Numbered from the stretch's first letter, positions 34,679 through 44,343 are shown. The stretch: DNA of 64,000 nucleotides from Polymorphum gilvum SL003B-26A1 (GCF_000192745.1 NC_015259.1:2371001-2435000); one strand, 5' to 3'. The notes: generated by a model not told the origin, from the letters alone. Numbers and translations are program-made.

Positions 34679-36508
34679 GTGAGCCACATCAAGCAAGTTA
34701 CGCCGATCAAGATCGCGGACATCGACTTCACTGTTTCCCGCCAGATCGAGCAGTGCCCGAAGACGATGATGCTACGGGAACTGGCGATGAATGCCATTGA
34801 GGCTGCGGCGAAGGCACCCGCTGGACGGCGGATCGTGGACATCAAGGGCAAGGCGATCCCTGAATGCGGCGACACCCGCAAGCTCACGATCTGGAACACC
34901 GGCCCCGGCATGAGCAGTTCTGAGCTTGACCACATCTGCGATCTCGCAGCTTCGCTCGGTAAGGACATGGCGCTTGAAGGCAACTTCGGCATGGGCGCGA
35001 AGGTCGCTTCGCTTCCGTCCAACACGCTCGGTATGCGCTATCGCTCCTGCCGTGACGGTGTGGTCAGCCAAGTTGTTCTCGGCAAGCGCGAAGGCATCTA
35101 CGGCAAGGTGTGGATTCGGGTCGAAGACTCGTTCGAGGAAGTGGTCGATGTCACCGATCAGGTCCGCGACGAGGCCGAATACCGACTGGACGAGGATTGG
35201 ACCGAGGTCGTCCTGTACGGCAACCGGGCCGATCAAGACACTGTGGCCGATCCCTACGATGGCGACCCGAAGCAGGATCGCCAGTGGATCACGACCTACC
35301 TCTATCACCGCTTCTACGGCCTTCCCGAAGGCGTCGAGGTGTATATGCATGAGGGCACGCACCCCCGCGATGGACGTCGGCAGTTCAAGCCGATCCCCGA
35401 ACGCGCCGACGCATTCGGTCGCGTCGAGGCCGTCGATGTCGGTGAGGGTGTCCGCATCCACTACCTGTACGATCCGGCGTATCAGGACGGCGGCCATAAC
35501 AAGTCGATTTCGGGTTCCCTGACTTCATCGGTGAGCACGACTGCCATCGTGTTCCGCGATGAGATGTACGACGTCCGCAAGGGTCGGAAGTGGGCGGCCG
35601 ACGCCCCGGCGTTCGGCATCCCGTTCGGCGCTCGCCATATCTCCGTCCATGTCGAACTGCCCGACAACTTCCCTGTGCGGCACGAACCGTACCGCCGCTT
35701 CGTGCAGCTTAGCGGCGGCGATCAGCGCCAAGTGGTCGTTGAAGACTTTGCCGAACTCGTGTTTCGCAATCGGCCCGAATGGCTGATCGAAATCATCAAC
35801 TCGCTTGCCCCCAAGTCCTCGGCGTCCACGGACGACCTACGGAAGGAACTGCAAGACTTGCTCAACCAGCTTCGCGTCAAGACCAAGAGCCCGCGCGAGA
35901 CTGAGACCGGGCTTCACCTCGTGGACGATGGCGGGGCGAGGGGCGCGCGTCCTGACCACAAGGATGGTTCCGGCGGTGATAGCGACAGGACGCCGATCAG
36001 CCCGACCGACCTGATCTTCAATCCCGGCGGCGCCAAGCGTGCCGACATCTCCAAGAACTTGGAGCAGGCCCCCGAGATCATTCCCCTGCGCGACCCCGAG
36101 CTGGTGGAAGAGAAGGGCATCACTGGGAAGGCAGCGCGCTATGTGCGGGAGACGAACCAGCTTTTCGTGAACCTCACCTATTCGGCAGTCGGTGCGGCGC
36201 AGGAAGACCTTGGCCTGCGGTATGCGACCTACGGGGAACCCGAGATCGTCCGGGAGTTGGCGCGCCAGTGGGCGGAACGTCTGGTGATGGGCCGGGTCGG
36301 TTATGCGGTCGTGTACGCACAGGCGAAGCAGCTCATCCGCGAATGGACCCCCGACGACGTGAAGAAGGCGCTTGAGCCGGAGAGCCTCAGCTTGGCTGCG
36401 GATGGCTGGCGTGACGCGGTGAGCACGGCATATCGAAGCATCAGCCGCCGCCTTGGCGCTGCGAAAGGCCCGGAGGACTCTGAGGACGCCGAAGCCGCGT
36501 TCGCATAG
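34679..36508 (+). CDS. GHKL-type ATPase of unknown role, next to tRNA-Ser
   Basis: 609 residues from GTG 34679. The N-terminal Bergerat fold is readable: Glu34 and Asn38 in 'LRELAMNAIEA' (motif I), Asn73-x-Gly75-x-Gly77 in 'WNTGPGMSSSEL' (motif II, with Asn instead of the usual Asp) and 'GNFGMGAKVASL' at 101-112 (motif III). The middle (120-375) is beta-rich; 400-470 is a low-complexity linker; the last 150 residues are helical. Outline resembles phage rIIA-like and MORC/Hsp90-like ATPases rather than histidine kinases, since no HisKA or receiver domain is seen. Codon use and GC are lower than flanking genes, and the stop is seven bases from the tRNA 3' end, so it is likely part of an acquired island. 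Exact function unknown. Confidence 0.6.
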   Translation: MSHIKQVTPIKIADIDFTVSRQIEQCPKTMMLRELAMNAIEAAAKAPAGRRIVDIKGKAIPECGDTRKLTIWNTGPGMSSSELDHICDLAASLGKDMALEGNFGMGAKVASLPSNTLGMRYRSCRDGVVSQVVLGKREGIYGKVWIRVEDSFEEVVDVTDQVRDEAEYRLDEDWTEVVLYGNRADQDTVADPYDGDPKQDRQWITTYLYHRFYGLPEGVEVYMHEGTHPRDGRRQFKPIPERADAFGRVEAVDVGEGVRIHYLYDPAYQDGGHNKSISGSLTSSVSTTAIVFRDEMYDVRKGRKWAADAPAFGIPFGARHISVHVELPDNFPVRHEPYRRFVQLSGGDQRQVVVEDFAELVFRNRPEWLIEIINSLAPKSSASTDDLRKELQDLLNQLRVKTKSPRETETGLHLVDDGGARGARPDHKDGSGGDSDRTPISPTDLIFNPGGAKRADISKNLEQAPEIIPLRDPELVEEKGITGKAARYVRETNQLFVNLTYSAVGAAQEDLGLRYATYGEPEIVRELARQWAERLVMGRVGYAVVYAQAKQLIREWTPDDVKKALEPESLSLAADGWRDAVSTAYRSISRRLGAAKGPEDSEDAEAAFA

Positions 36509-36515
36509 CGGCGGT

Positions 36516-36605
36516 TGGCGGAAGAGGTGGGATTCGAACCCACGGAGCGGTTGCCCGCTCGCTGGTTTTCAAGACCAGTTCCTTAAACCACTCGGACACT
36601 CTTCC
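36516..36605 (-). tRNA. tRNA-Ser (anticodon UGA)
   Basis: Read on the minus strand from 36605: acceptor GGAAGAG pairs with CTCTTCC, discriminator G and encoded CCA end at 36516. D arm, anticodon stem CTGGT/ACCAG with loop containing TGA (36571-36569), a long variable arm (GAGCGG...CCGCTC) and T arm GTGGG-TTCGAAT-CCCAC are all present, giving class II Ser architecture of 90 bases. Confidence 0.95.
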
Positions 36606-36606
36606 A

Positions 36607-37539
36607 TACCGATTCACGGGCTTAGCTGCTTACGATTGGCTTATGGACCGTTTTGCCCCCGAAGCCGACCTACCACTAACCCCCTGCAAAAACTCCCTAT
36701 TCATGCGGCGGTAGCCTTCACCCCCGCCAGCTTTCAAGACCGCTGCCTTCAACCACTCGGCCACTCTTCCGTGCCTTCCGTTTCGGGGCTGGCGCGGCGC
36801 TTGTCAAGCGCGGGGATCGGCCTGGAGGTCGCTCCTGAGGCCGGCCCGGGGAGCGGTGCTGCATGGAGGCTGCACGCAGGCCGCATCGACGCGGCGGCGC
36901 GCGTGTCGCCATGCCGGCCCGGAACCGGAAAAGGCCGGGACACGATAGGCCGGGGCCGGACGACAGGTTCGGGGCGACGGGTATGGAGCGGCACCAAAGG
37001 CAGGGGCCGCCGGTCCGGTGTCGTGGGCAGGGGGTCGGACCGGCGGCCGGAAGGGACCGGGCGTCCCGTCCTGCGCCGCGGCGGGGCGGCCGCGGCAGGC
37101 CTTTGGTCTAGGAGAAAGGCGGCACGGCTTCTGTGACGGGCGTCACAGGACGGTCGGCACGCCGCCGGTCGCCGGACCGGGACCTGAGCGGGAAGGGAAG
37201 GGAAGGGCGGAGAAGGCCGGGGGAAGGGGCAGCGCCAAGGGACGGCAGACCGCCGGAGCGGACAAATTGCCCCGCCCGACGCACGGGCGCTCGACGCACC
37301 CTTCACGATCGGGTAAGAAATCTCCGGTTTACTGCAATCTGGTTTGTCCGTGCGGGGGCGCGGCGGGCCAGGACGGATCGTGGCGGCAGCGCTTGCCGCG
37401 CTCCGCTGCAAGGCAAGGCCGGACAGCGTCCGGCAGGCAAGACGCGTGTGCATGGGGCCGCCGAACGCGTGGTGAGTGGGACGGCAGGATGCAGGGATTG
37501 GGCGCAGGCCGAGGTTCGTCGACGACTGAAGCCGATTCG
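36607..37539. other. Gene-free stretch between tRNA-Ser and the RlpA-like gene
   Basis: No convincing coding frame on either strand: frames that stay open are Arg/Gly/Pro-rich products of high GC. The left 170 bases are AT-richer and include a broken tRNA-Ser 5' half. From about 36850 to 37300 the plus strand is strongly G-rich (runs such as GGCCGGGG). The promoter of the RlpA-like gene presumably lies in the last 200 bases. Confidence 0.6.
36729..36770 (-). pseudogene. tRNA-Ser 5'-half remnant
   Basis: On the minus strand from 36770: GGAAGAGTGGCCGAGTGGTT, then GAAGGC and the loop GTCTTGAAAG. It matches the intact tRNA-Ser(UGA) 160 bases away at about 35 of 42 positions (acceptor 5' strand, D arm, anticodon loop) but differs in the anticodon stem and has no variable or T arm or 3' acceptor strand. 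It is a truncated tRNA, possibly the scar of an integration event. Confidence 0.7.
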
Positions 37540-38778
37540 ATGAGGCGCGACCGCCTCGGCGCGTTGAAGGTCGCAGCGGTGGTGCTCGCCGCCGCCGTCG
37601 CGCTGGCGGGCTGCGAATCGGCACCCAAGCCGAAGCGCTCGTCGGAATATTTCCCCGAATCGAAATACGGCGTGAAGGCCAGCCCGCGCGTGGTTGCCGA
37701 CGGCAAGCCGGTGCCCAAGGGTGGCGGGCGCTATCACGTCGGCCAGAAATACAAGGTCGCCGGCCGCTGGTACCATCCCAAGGAAGATCCGAACTACGAC
37801 AAGAGCGGCAACGCCTCCTGGTACGGCTCCGCCTTCCACGGTCGCAAGACCGCCAACGGCGAGATCTACGACCGCAAGGGCCTGACCGCGGCCCATCCCA
37901 CGCTGCCGCTGCCGTCCTATGCGCGGGTGACCAACCTGGAGAACGGCCGCTCGATGGTCGTGCGCATCAACGACCGCGGCCCGTTCCACGGCAACCGGGT
38001 CATCGACCTGTCGGAACGCGTCGCCACCATGCTCGATACCAAGGCCGCCGGCATCGGCAAGGTCCGCGTCCAGTATGTCGGCCCGGCCCGGCTCGACGGC
38101 CAGGACGAGGCCTACCTGATGGCCTCCTACACCGGTCCGGACGCGGTCACGCCGGGCGGCACCATGCCGGGCACGATGATCGCCCAGGCGGCGCCGCCGG
38201 CGCCGCTCGACATGGCGTCAGCTCCGTCCGCCACCGGCTACGCGCCGAGCCGCGCGCCGGCGCCGCGGCCGCTCGACGCCCCGGTACTGCTTGCCGCCGC
38301 CGCGTCCGGCGCGCCGGCGGCTGCGGCCGCCGACCCGGCCTACCGGCTCGCCTACGATCCGGCGCTCGCCTTCGAGACCGGCCAGCAGACCATCGTGGTC
38401 GCCTCGCTCAATACCTTCACGCCCGCCGCTGCGCCGCAGCCCCAGGCCTCGGCACAACCGGTGTCCCTCGGCGCCGCGCCGCAGCCGCTCGGGACCCTGC
38501 CGTCGCCCGGGCCTTTGACGGGACCGTTGACAGGGCCGGCAAGCCAGCCGGGTGTCCAGCCCGCCGCCTATGCGCCGCCGGCGCCCGCCGGCGTGCTCGG
38601 CACGCTGCCGGCGGCGACCAACGGTCCGCGCAACCTCTTGATGGGCGGCGCGATTTCCTCCTATGCCGCGCACACGCGCATCGCCGCCGCGCATGACGCC
38701 TTCGGCGCCTTCGAGACCTTCGGCGACAGTTCGCTACCGCTGGCGCTGCTTGCCGGCCCGCAGTCCGCAGGCCGCTGA
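37540..38778 (+). CDS. rlpA: RlpA-like septal ring lipoprotein (double-psi beta-barrel)
   Basis: 412 residues. Lipobox 'LAGC' with Cys25 as lipidation site, so it is anchored to a membrane on the periplasmic side. The RlpA double-psi beta-barrel spans about 88-170: 'GNASWYGSAFHGRKTANGE', 'AAHPTLPLPSYARVTNLENG' and 'VRINDRGPFHGNRVIDLS', including the catalytic Asp and His region of lytic transglycosylases acting on denuded glycan. The C-terminal 240 residues are Ala/Pro-rich and lack a recognisable SPOR domain. I chose ATG 37540 because it gives a clean lipoprotein signal; ATG 37489 would add 17 residues. Confidence 0.85.
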   Translation: MRRDRLGALKVAAVVLAAAVALAGCESAPKPKRSSEYFPESKYGVKASPRVVADGKPVPKGGGRYHVGQKYKVAGRWYHPKEDPNYDKSGNASWYGSAFHGRKTANGEIYDRKGLTAAHPTLPLPSYARVTNLENGRSMVVRINDRGPFHGNRVIDLSERVATMLDTKAAGIGKVRVQYVGPARLDGQDEAYLMASYTGPDAVTPGGTMPGTMIAQAAPPAPLDMASAPSATGYAPSRAPAPRPLDAPVLLAAAASGAPAAAAADPAYRLAYDPALAFETGQQTIVVASLNTFTPAAAPQPQASAQPVSLGAAPQPLGTLPSPGPLTGPLTGPASQPGVQPAAYAPPAPAGVLGTLPAATNGPRNLLMGGAISSYAAHTRIAAAHDAFGAFETFGDSSLPLALLAGPQSAGR

Positions 38779-38872
38779 CGTCGTCGCTGACGGTCGTCGC
38801 CCCCTTGCGCCGGCCCGGGCCCGGGCTATTCTCCGTGCCATGCGGCAGGCAGGCGCGAGTCCGGGGCAGGGC

Positions 38873-40054
38873 ATGACCGAAACGAACCAGGTAAGGGGAC
38901 GAGGCCGTCTTGCGGGCGCCCTGCTGGTCCTTGCGCTTGTCGTCCTGCCGGCCTTCGCCGCGGCCGCCGACGTGCTGGAAACGCGCGCGCGCTCGGCCTT
39001 CCTGATCGACCATTCCAGCCGCACGGTGCTCTACGCCAAGGCGCCGGACGAGGCCTTCGCGCCCGGCTCGCTCGCCAAGGTGATGACCGCCGCGGTGGTG
39101 TTCGACGCGCTGAAATCGGGCGAGGTGTTCGAGGAGACGCTGTTCAAGGTCAGCGAGCACGCCTGGCGCACCGGCGGCGCGCCGTCGCGCACCTCGACTA
39201 TGTTCGCCGCCGTCCGGTCGGAAATTCCGGTCGCCGACCTGCTGCGCGGCCTGCTCGTGCACAACGCCAACGACGCGGCGATCGTGCTGGCCGAGGGCCT
39301 TGCCGGCAGCGAGACGGCGTTCGCGCAGCGTATGACCGCGCTCGCGACCCGGATCGGCATGATCTCCAGCCGCTTCGCCAATCCGACCGGCTTCGAGGAT
39401 CCGGGCAACCGCACCACGGCGCGCGACATGGCGCGGCTGGCGGCCTACATCCTCGACACCCACCGCACCCGATACGAGCTCTTTTCGCTGCCCGAATTCA
39501 CCTGGAACAGGATCTTCCAGCGCAACAAGAACCCGCTCCTCGGCGAGATCCGTGGCCTCGACGGCCTCGGCGCCGGCCTGTCCCAGGCCGATGGCTATTC
39601 CGGCCTCGCCTCGGTCGAGCGCGACGGCCGGCGCGTCATCGCCGTGATCGCCGGCCTCGACACCGACAAGATGCGCCTTGCGGCCCTGCGCGACCTCGTC
39701 GAGGGCGCCTGGGAGGCGTTCCAGGTGCAGATCCTGTTCGGACGGGGCGAGCCGGTAGCCAGCGCGCGCGTCTACGGCGGCGAGACCGGCTCCGTGCCTC
39801 TTGTGGCGAAGGACCCGATCGCGGTACTGCTGCCCGTCGGCGGCAACCGCGACTACCGCCTGCGGGCGGTCTATTCGGGGCCGTTCGTCGCGCCAGTGGT
39901 CGCCGGCGCGCCGGCCGGCGAGTTGCGCGTGCTGGCCGCCGACAACAGCGTGGTCTACAGCGCACCGCTGGTCACCGGCGCCGAGGTCGCGCGCGGCACC
40001 TTGTCGCGCCGCTCGCTCGACGGTGTGGTGGAGCTGCTGTTCGGCTGGTTCTGA
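38873..40054 (+). CDS. D-alanyl-D-alanine carboxypeptidase-like protein (peptidase S11), degenerate motifs
   Basis: 393 residues from ATG 38873 (after GGGGCAGGG); ATG 38840 is an alternative. Signal peptide, S11 domain, then a C-terminal PBP5-like beta domain and a final amphipathic end 'DGVVELLFGWF', as in DacF/DacC. The nucleophile motif is intact (Ser66-Leu-Ala-Lys69), but the SxN motif reads Asn131-Ala-Asn133 and the KTG motif reads Gly233-Ala-Gly235. Two of three catalytic motifs are therefore altered, and it may be a non-catalytic or specialised peptidoglycan-binding homologue. It precedes tmk in the order usual for alphaproteobacteria (rlpA-dac-tmk-holB-metG-tatD). Confidence 0.85.
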   Translation: MTETNQVRGRGRLAGALLVLALVVLPAFAAAADVLETRARSAFLIDHSSRTVLYAKAPDEAFAPGSLAKVMTAAVVFDALKSGEVFEETLFKVSEHAWRTGGAPSRTSTMFAAVRSEIPVADLLRGLLVHNANDAAIVLAEGLAGSETAFAQRMTALATRIGMISSRFANPTGFEDPGNRTTARDMARLAAYILDTHRTRYELFSLPEFTWNRIFQRNKNPLLGEIRGLDGLGAGLSQADGYSGLASVERDGRRVIAVIAGLDTDKMRLAALRDLVEGAWEAFQVQILFGRGEPVASARVYGGETGSVPLVAKDPIAVLLPVGGNRDYRLRAVYSGPFVAPVVAGAPAGELRVLAADNSVVYSAPLVTGAEVARGTLSRRSLDGVVELLFGWF

Positions 40055-40088
40055 GCGCCGCGCGGCGCGGGTTTGCAGGAGGTCCCGG

Positions 40089-40784
40089 GTGCAGGGGCGG
40101 TTCATCACATTTGAGGGCGGCGAGGGGGCCGGAAAATCGACCCAGATCCGTCGCCTGCACGATCGGCTGGCCGCGCTCGGGATCGATGTCGTCGTCACCC
40201 GCGAGCCGGGCGGCTCTCCCGGCGCGGAGTTCATCCGCGATCTCCTCTTGAGCGGCGGGGCGCGCGGCCTCGGCCCGCGCGGCGAGGCGATGCTGTTCGC
40301 CGCCGCCCGCGCCGACCACGTCGACGCCACCATCCGCCCGGCGCTCGAGGCCGGCAAATGGGTGCTGTGCGACCGCTTTGCCGATTCCACCCGCGTCTAC
40401 CAGGGTGAGGCCGGCGTCGACGCCCACCTGCTCGGCCTGCTGGAGACCGCCGCCACCCTCGACCTGCGCCCGGACCTGACCGTCCTGATCGACGTGCCGG
40501 CGGACGTCGGGCTGAAGCGGGTCGCCGCGCGCAGCCGCAACGCGGGTGCAGACCGCGGTCCCGACCGCTTCGAGGACGAGGCTCTTGGCGTGCACGAACG
40601 CCGCCGTGCGCTGTTCCTGGAGCTTGCTCGCGACGAGCCGGAGCGAATCCGCATCGTCGACGGCTCGGGCGACGCCGCCGAGGTCGAGGCGGCCGTCTGG
40701 GCAGCGGTCAGCGAACGTTTCGGCCTCGAACGGTCGGCGCCGCGCCGAAAGCGCCGGGAGGCCGCCGATGGCGCGCGCGGCTGA
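40089..40784 (+). CDS. tmk: Thymidylate kinase
   Basis: Phosphorylates dTMP to dTDP. 231 residues from GTG 40089, preceded by AGGAGG. P-loop 'GGEGAGKST' at residues 10-18, 'VTREPGGSPGAEFIRDLLL', the 'CDRFADSTRVYQG' DR(Y/F) block and a LID region 'RNAGADRGPDRFE'. The charged C-terminal tail ('APRRKRREA') is longer than in E. coli. It overlaps holB by 17 bases. Confidence 0.95.
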   Translation: MQGRFITFEGGEGAGKSTQIRRLHDRLAALGIDVVVTREPGGSPGAEFIRDLLLSGGARGLGPRGEAMLFAAARADHVDATIRPALEAGKWVLCDRFADSTRVYQGEAGVDAHLLGLLETAATLDLRPDLTVLIDVPADVGLKRVAARSRNAGADRGPDRFEDEALGVHERRRALFLELARDEPERIRIVDGSGDAAEVEAAVWAAVSERFGLERSAPRRKRREAADGARG

Positions 40785-41841
40785 TCTCGACGCCGCGCCC
40801 GAGGTCGACGAGATCCCGGGCGTGCCGCTGCCGCGCGAGCGCACGGCCCTGATCGGCCACCGCGAGGCCGAACGGGAATTGCTCGAAGCCTATGGCTCGC
40901 GCCGCTTCCATCATGCCTGGATCCTCGGCGGGCCGAAGGGCATCGGCAAGGCGACGCTCGCCTTCCGCTTCGCGCGCTTCGCGCTCGCCCATCCCGACCG
41001 CTTCGCCGCCTTGATCGCGGCCGCGCGCGATCTTGCCGTCTCCGCCGACCATGTAGTCGCCCGCCAGGTCGCCGCCGGCACTCACCCGAACCTCCTGCAC
41101 CTGCGCCGTCCCTGGGACGACAAGCGCAAGCGCTTCAGGACCGAACTTCCGGTCGAGGAAGTGCGCCGCACCGTCTCCTTCTTCGGCACCACCGCCTCCG
41201 GCAGCGGCTGGCGCATCTGCATCGTTGATTCCGCCGACGAAATGAACGTCAGCTCGGCCAACGCGCTGCTCAAGATCCTGGAGGAGCCGCCGGCCAACTC
41301 GCTGTTCCTGCTGCTGTCGCACACGCCGGGCCGGCTGCTGCCGACCATCCGCTCGCGCTGCCGGCGTTTGGACCTCGCGCCGCTGTCGGCCGAAGAGATC
41401 GCCGCCGGCCTGCCCGGCGTCCTCGACGAGGCGCCGGACGCCGCCACGCTCGCCGACGTCACGCGCTTTGCCGACGGCAGCCTGCGCGCCGCGCTGCTGC
41501 TGCTGTCGGGCGAGGGGCTCGCCGTCAACCGCGGCTTCCTCGCGCTGGCCGACCGGCTGCCGCGCATCGACGTCGCCGCCCTGCACGCCTTCGCGGATCT
41601 GGTGGCCGCCCGCGGCCAGACCGACAACTGGGAGGCGTTCCTGCATGTCGCGCGCGACTGGCTGCACCGGCGCCTGGTCGCGGATGCAGGCCAGTCCGCC
41701 TCCCGGCTTGTCAGGTGGACGGAGGTATGGGAAAAGATGGGCCGCGCCGCGGCCGATGCCGAGGCGCTCAATCTCGACAGAAAACAGGTTGTCCTCGACG
41801 TATTCCGGAACCTTTCGGAGGTCATGCGAATGCCGGCGTGA
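40768..41841 (+). CDS. holB: DNA polymerase III delta' subunit
   Basis: Clamp-loader subunit, 357 residues from ATG 40768. Walker A-like '[18 protein letters not shown]', '[21 protein letters not shown]' (SRC-motif-bearing AAA core continuing to '[11 protein letters not shown]'), the SRC arginine being intact. No zinc-binding cysteines are obvious in the expected module, which is common in alphaproteobacteria. Overlaps tmk, followed 100 bases later by metG. Confidence 0.93.
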   Translation: MARAADLDAAPEVDEIPGVPLPRERTALIGHREAERELLEAYGSRRFHHAWILGGPKGIGKATLAFRFARFALAHPDRFAALIAAARDLAVSADHVVARQVAAGTHPNLLHLRRPWDDKRKRFRTELPVEEVRRTVSFFGTTASGSGWRICIVDSADEMNVSSANALLKILEEPPANSLFLLLSHTPGRLLPTIRSRCRRLDLAPLSAEEIAAGLPGVLDEAPDAATLADVTRFADGSLRAALLLLSGEGLAVNRGFLALADRLPRIDVAALHAFADLVAARGQTDNWEAFLHVARDWLHRRLVADAGQSASRLVRWTEVWEKMGRAAADAEALNLDRKQVVLDVFRNLSEVMRMPA

Positions 41842-41941
41842 AGCCCTGTGGAAGGGCCGTGCCGCACCGCGAGCCCGGCCTCTTTTTGTCCGCCCGTCGT
41901 CCGCCCTCGACCGCCCTGCGCCTGAATGTTCCAGGACCGAT

Positions 41942-43498
41942 ATGACCGCCAGACCGAAGTACTACATCACCACCGCCATTTCCTACCCGAACGGCGCGCC
42001 GCACATCGGCCACGCCTACGAGGCGATCGCGACCGACGCCATGGCGCGGTTCCAGCGCCTCGACGGCAAGGACGTCTATTTCCTGACCGGCACCGACGAG
42101 CACGGCCAGAAGATGCTGCAGACGGCGAAGAAGGAAGGCATTTCCGTGCGCGAGCTCGCCGACCGCAATTCGGCCCGCTTCCGCGACATGGTCGCCGCCC
42201 TCGGCTGTACCAACGACGACTTCATCCGCACCAGCGAACCCCGCCACCACCGCTCCAGCCAGGAGATCTGGCGCCGGATGGCCGCGAACGGCGACATCTA
42301 CAAGGACAGCTACTCGGGCTGGTACTCGGTGCGCGACGAGGCCTATTACCAGGAAGGCGAGACGGAGCTGCGCGCCGACGGCGTGCGCTACGGCCCGCAG
42401 GGCTCGCCGGTCGAATGGGTCGAGGAGGAGAGCTACTTCTTCCGCCTGTCCGCCTATCAGGACCGGCTGCTCGCCCATTACGAGGCCAATCCCGACTTCA
42501 TCGGGCCGGCCGAGCGGCGCAACGAGATCGTCAGCTTCGTCAAGCGCGGCCTCAAGGACCTGTCCGTCTCGCGCACCACCTTCGACTGGGGCATCCCCGT
42601 GCCGGGGGACGAGGCGCATGTCATGTATGTCTGGGTCGACGCCCTGACCAACTACATCACCGGCGTCGGCTTTCCCGACGAGGACGATCCGCTGTGGTCC
42701 TACTGGCCGGCCGACGCCCACATCATCGGCAAGGACATCATCCGCTTCCACGCCGTCTACTGGCCGGCGTTCCTGATGTCGGCCGGAATTCCGCTGCCGA
42801 AGCGCGTCTTCGCCCACGGCTTCCTGTTCAACCGCGGCGAGAAGATGTCCAAGTCGGTCGGCAACGTCATCGACCCGTTCAACCTGATCGAGCACTACGG
42901 CCTCGACCAGACGCGCTACTTCTTCCTGCGCGAGGTGCCCTTCGGCCAGGACGGCAACTACAGCCACGAGGCGATCGTCGGGCGCATCAACGCCGATCTC
43001 GCCAACGACCTCGGCAATCTGGCGCAGCGCTCGCTGTCGATGATCGCCAAGAACTGCGACGGCGTGCTGCCGGCACCCGGCGCCCTCACGCCCGAGGACG
43101 AGGCGATCCTCGGCCAGGCCGACGTCATGCTAGACACCTGCCGCGCGGCCTTCGCCCGCCAGGAGATCCACCAGGCGCTCGCCTGCGTATGGGCCTGCGT
43201 GGCGGAAGCCAACCGCTATTTCGCTGCGCAGGAGCCGTGGGCGCTGCGCAAGAGCGATCCGGCCCGCATGGGCACCGTGCTCTACGTCACCGCCGAGGTG
43301 ATCCGCCAGATCGCCATCCTGGCCCAGCCGGTGACGCCGAACGCGGCCGCCCTGCTGCTCGACAATCTCGGCGTGGCCGCGGACAATCGCGTCTTCGCCC
43401 GACTCGGGGCGGCAGGCCGCCTGGCCGCGGGCGTTGCCATCCCGAAGCCCGTCCCGGCGTTCCCGCGCTACGTCGAGCCGGAATCGGGCGACGCCTGA
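41942..43498 (+). CDS. metG: Methionyl-tRNA synthetase
   Basis: Class I aminoacyl-tRNA synthetase, 518 residues. HIGH motif as His21-Ile-Gly-His24, KMSKS at about 301-305, stem-contact and anticodon-binding helices after 350. The short connective peptide lacks the zinc-knuckle cysteines of E. coli MetG and the protein lacks the C-terminal tRNA-binding dimer domain, matching the MetG2-like compact form usual in this class. ATG 41942 follows a CAGGA sequence. Confidence 0.95.
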   Translation: MTARPKYYITTAISYPNGAPHIGHAYEAIATDAMARFQRLDGKDVYFLTGTDEHGQKMLQTAKKEGISVRELADRNSARFRDMVAALGCTNDDFIRTSEPRHHRSSQEIWRRMAANGDIYKDSYSGWYSVRDEAYYQEGETELRADGVRYGPQGSPVEWVEEESYFFRLSAYQDRLLAHYEANPDFIGPAERRNEIVSFVKRGLKDLSVSRTTFDWGIPVPGDEAHVMYVWVDALTNYITGVGFPDEDDPLWSYWPADAHIIGKDIIRFHAVYWPAFLMSAGIPLPKRVFAHGFLFNRGEKMSKSVGNVIDPFNLIEHYGLDQTRYFFLREVPFGQDGNYSHEAIVGRINADLANDLGNLAQRSLSMIAKNCDGVLPAPGALTPEDEAILGQADVMLDTCRAAFARQEIHQALACVWACVAEANRYFAAQEPWALRKSDPARMGTVLYVTAEVIRQIAILAQPVTPNAAALLLDNLGVAADNRVFARLGAAGRLAAGVAIPKPVPAFPRYVEPESGDA

Positions 43499-43557
43499 CC
43501 GTCTGCACCTGACCGGCGACGCCCTTCAACCCGCCCGGCAACGGACCCGGACCACAG

Positions 43558-44343
43558 ATGCTCGTAGACAGCCACTGCCATCTCGACTTCCCCGACTTCG
43601 ACGGCGAGCGCGACGCGCTCGTCGCGCGTGCCCACGAAGCCGGCATCGGCGTCATGGTCACCATCTGCACACGGGTGCGGAAGTTCGACCAGGTGCTTGC
43701 CGTCGCCGAGGCCCACGACAGCGTCTATTGTTCGGTCGGTACCCATCCGCACAATGCCGACGAGGAGCTCGACGTCACGGTCGAGGACCTGGTGCGGCTG
43801 TCGGCCCATCCCAAGGTGGTCGCGATCGGCGAGGCGGGGCTCGACTATTTCTACGACAAGGCGCCGCGCGCCGCCCAGGCCCAGGGGTTTCGCACCCACA
43901 TTGCGGCGGCCCGCGCGACCGGCCTGCCGCTGGTCATCCATGCCCGATCGGCCGACGAGGACATGGCGGCGATCCTGGAGGAGGAGATGGGGAAGGGGGC
44001 CTTTCCGGCCGTCCTGCACTGCTTCTCCTCGGGCCGCGATCTGGCGCTGAAGGGCGTCGAGCTCGGGCTCTACGTGTCCTTTTCCGGCATCCTGACCTTC
44101 CGCAACTCCGAGGACATCCGCGCCGTCGCGCGCGAGCTGCCAGCCGACCGCCTGCTGGTCGAGACCGACGCGCCCTATCTCGCGCCGCAGCCCAAACGCG
44201 GCAAGCGCAACGAGCCCGCCTATACCGCCTATACGGCGGCGGTGCTGGCCGAGACGCGCGGCGTGTCGGTCGAGGAAATCGCTGAGCAGACGACGGAGAA
44301 CTTCTTCCGCCTGTTTTCCAAGGTGCCGAGGCCGGCGGCATGA
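43558..44343 (+). CDS. tatD: TatD family metal-dependent DNase
   Basis: 261 residues of the amidohydrolase-fold TatD/YcfH group. Metal ligands in 'VDSHCHLDFPDF' at the start, 'AIGEAGLDYFYDKAP', 'HARSADEDM', 'VLHCFSSGRDLAL' and 'VETDAPYLAPQPKRGKRNEP'. Likely 3'-5' exonuclease or tRNA/DNA repair hydrolase in the cytoplasm. Follows metG by 59 bases and overlaps the MBL gene by four, the common metG-tatD-mbl order. Confidence 0.93.
   Translation: MLVDSHCHLDFPDFDGERDALVARAHEAGIGVMVTICTRVRKFDQVLAVAEAHDSVYCSVGTHPHNADEELDVTVEDLVRLSAHPKVVAIGEAGLDYFYDKAPRAAQAQGFRTHIAAARATGLPLVIHARSADEDMAAILEEEMGKGAFPAVLHCFSSGRDLALKGVELGLYVSFSGILTFRNSEDIRAVARELPADRLLVETDAPYLAPQPKRGKRNEPAYTAYTAAVLAETRGVSVEEIAEQTTENFFRLFSKVPRPAA

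Noticed and set aside
31138-36605. A complete integrative element with integrase and both att sites
   Set aside because: No integrase gene and no second copy of the tRNA 3' end were found; only a partial tRNA 5' half on the outer side. At most a decayed island can be claimed.
36749-37624. Long frames on both strands in the gap after tRNA-Ser
   Set aside because: Arg/Pro/Gly-rich translations without any domain and no ribosome sites; explained by extreme GC and G-richness.
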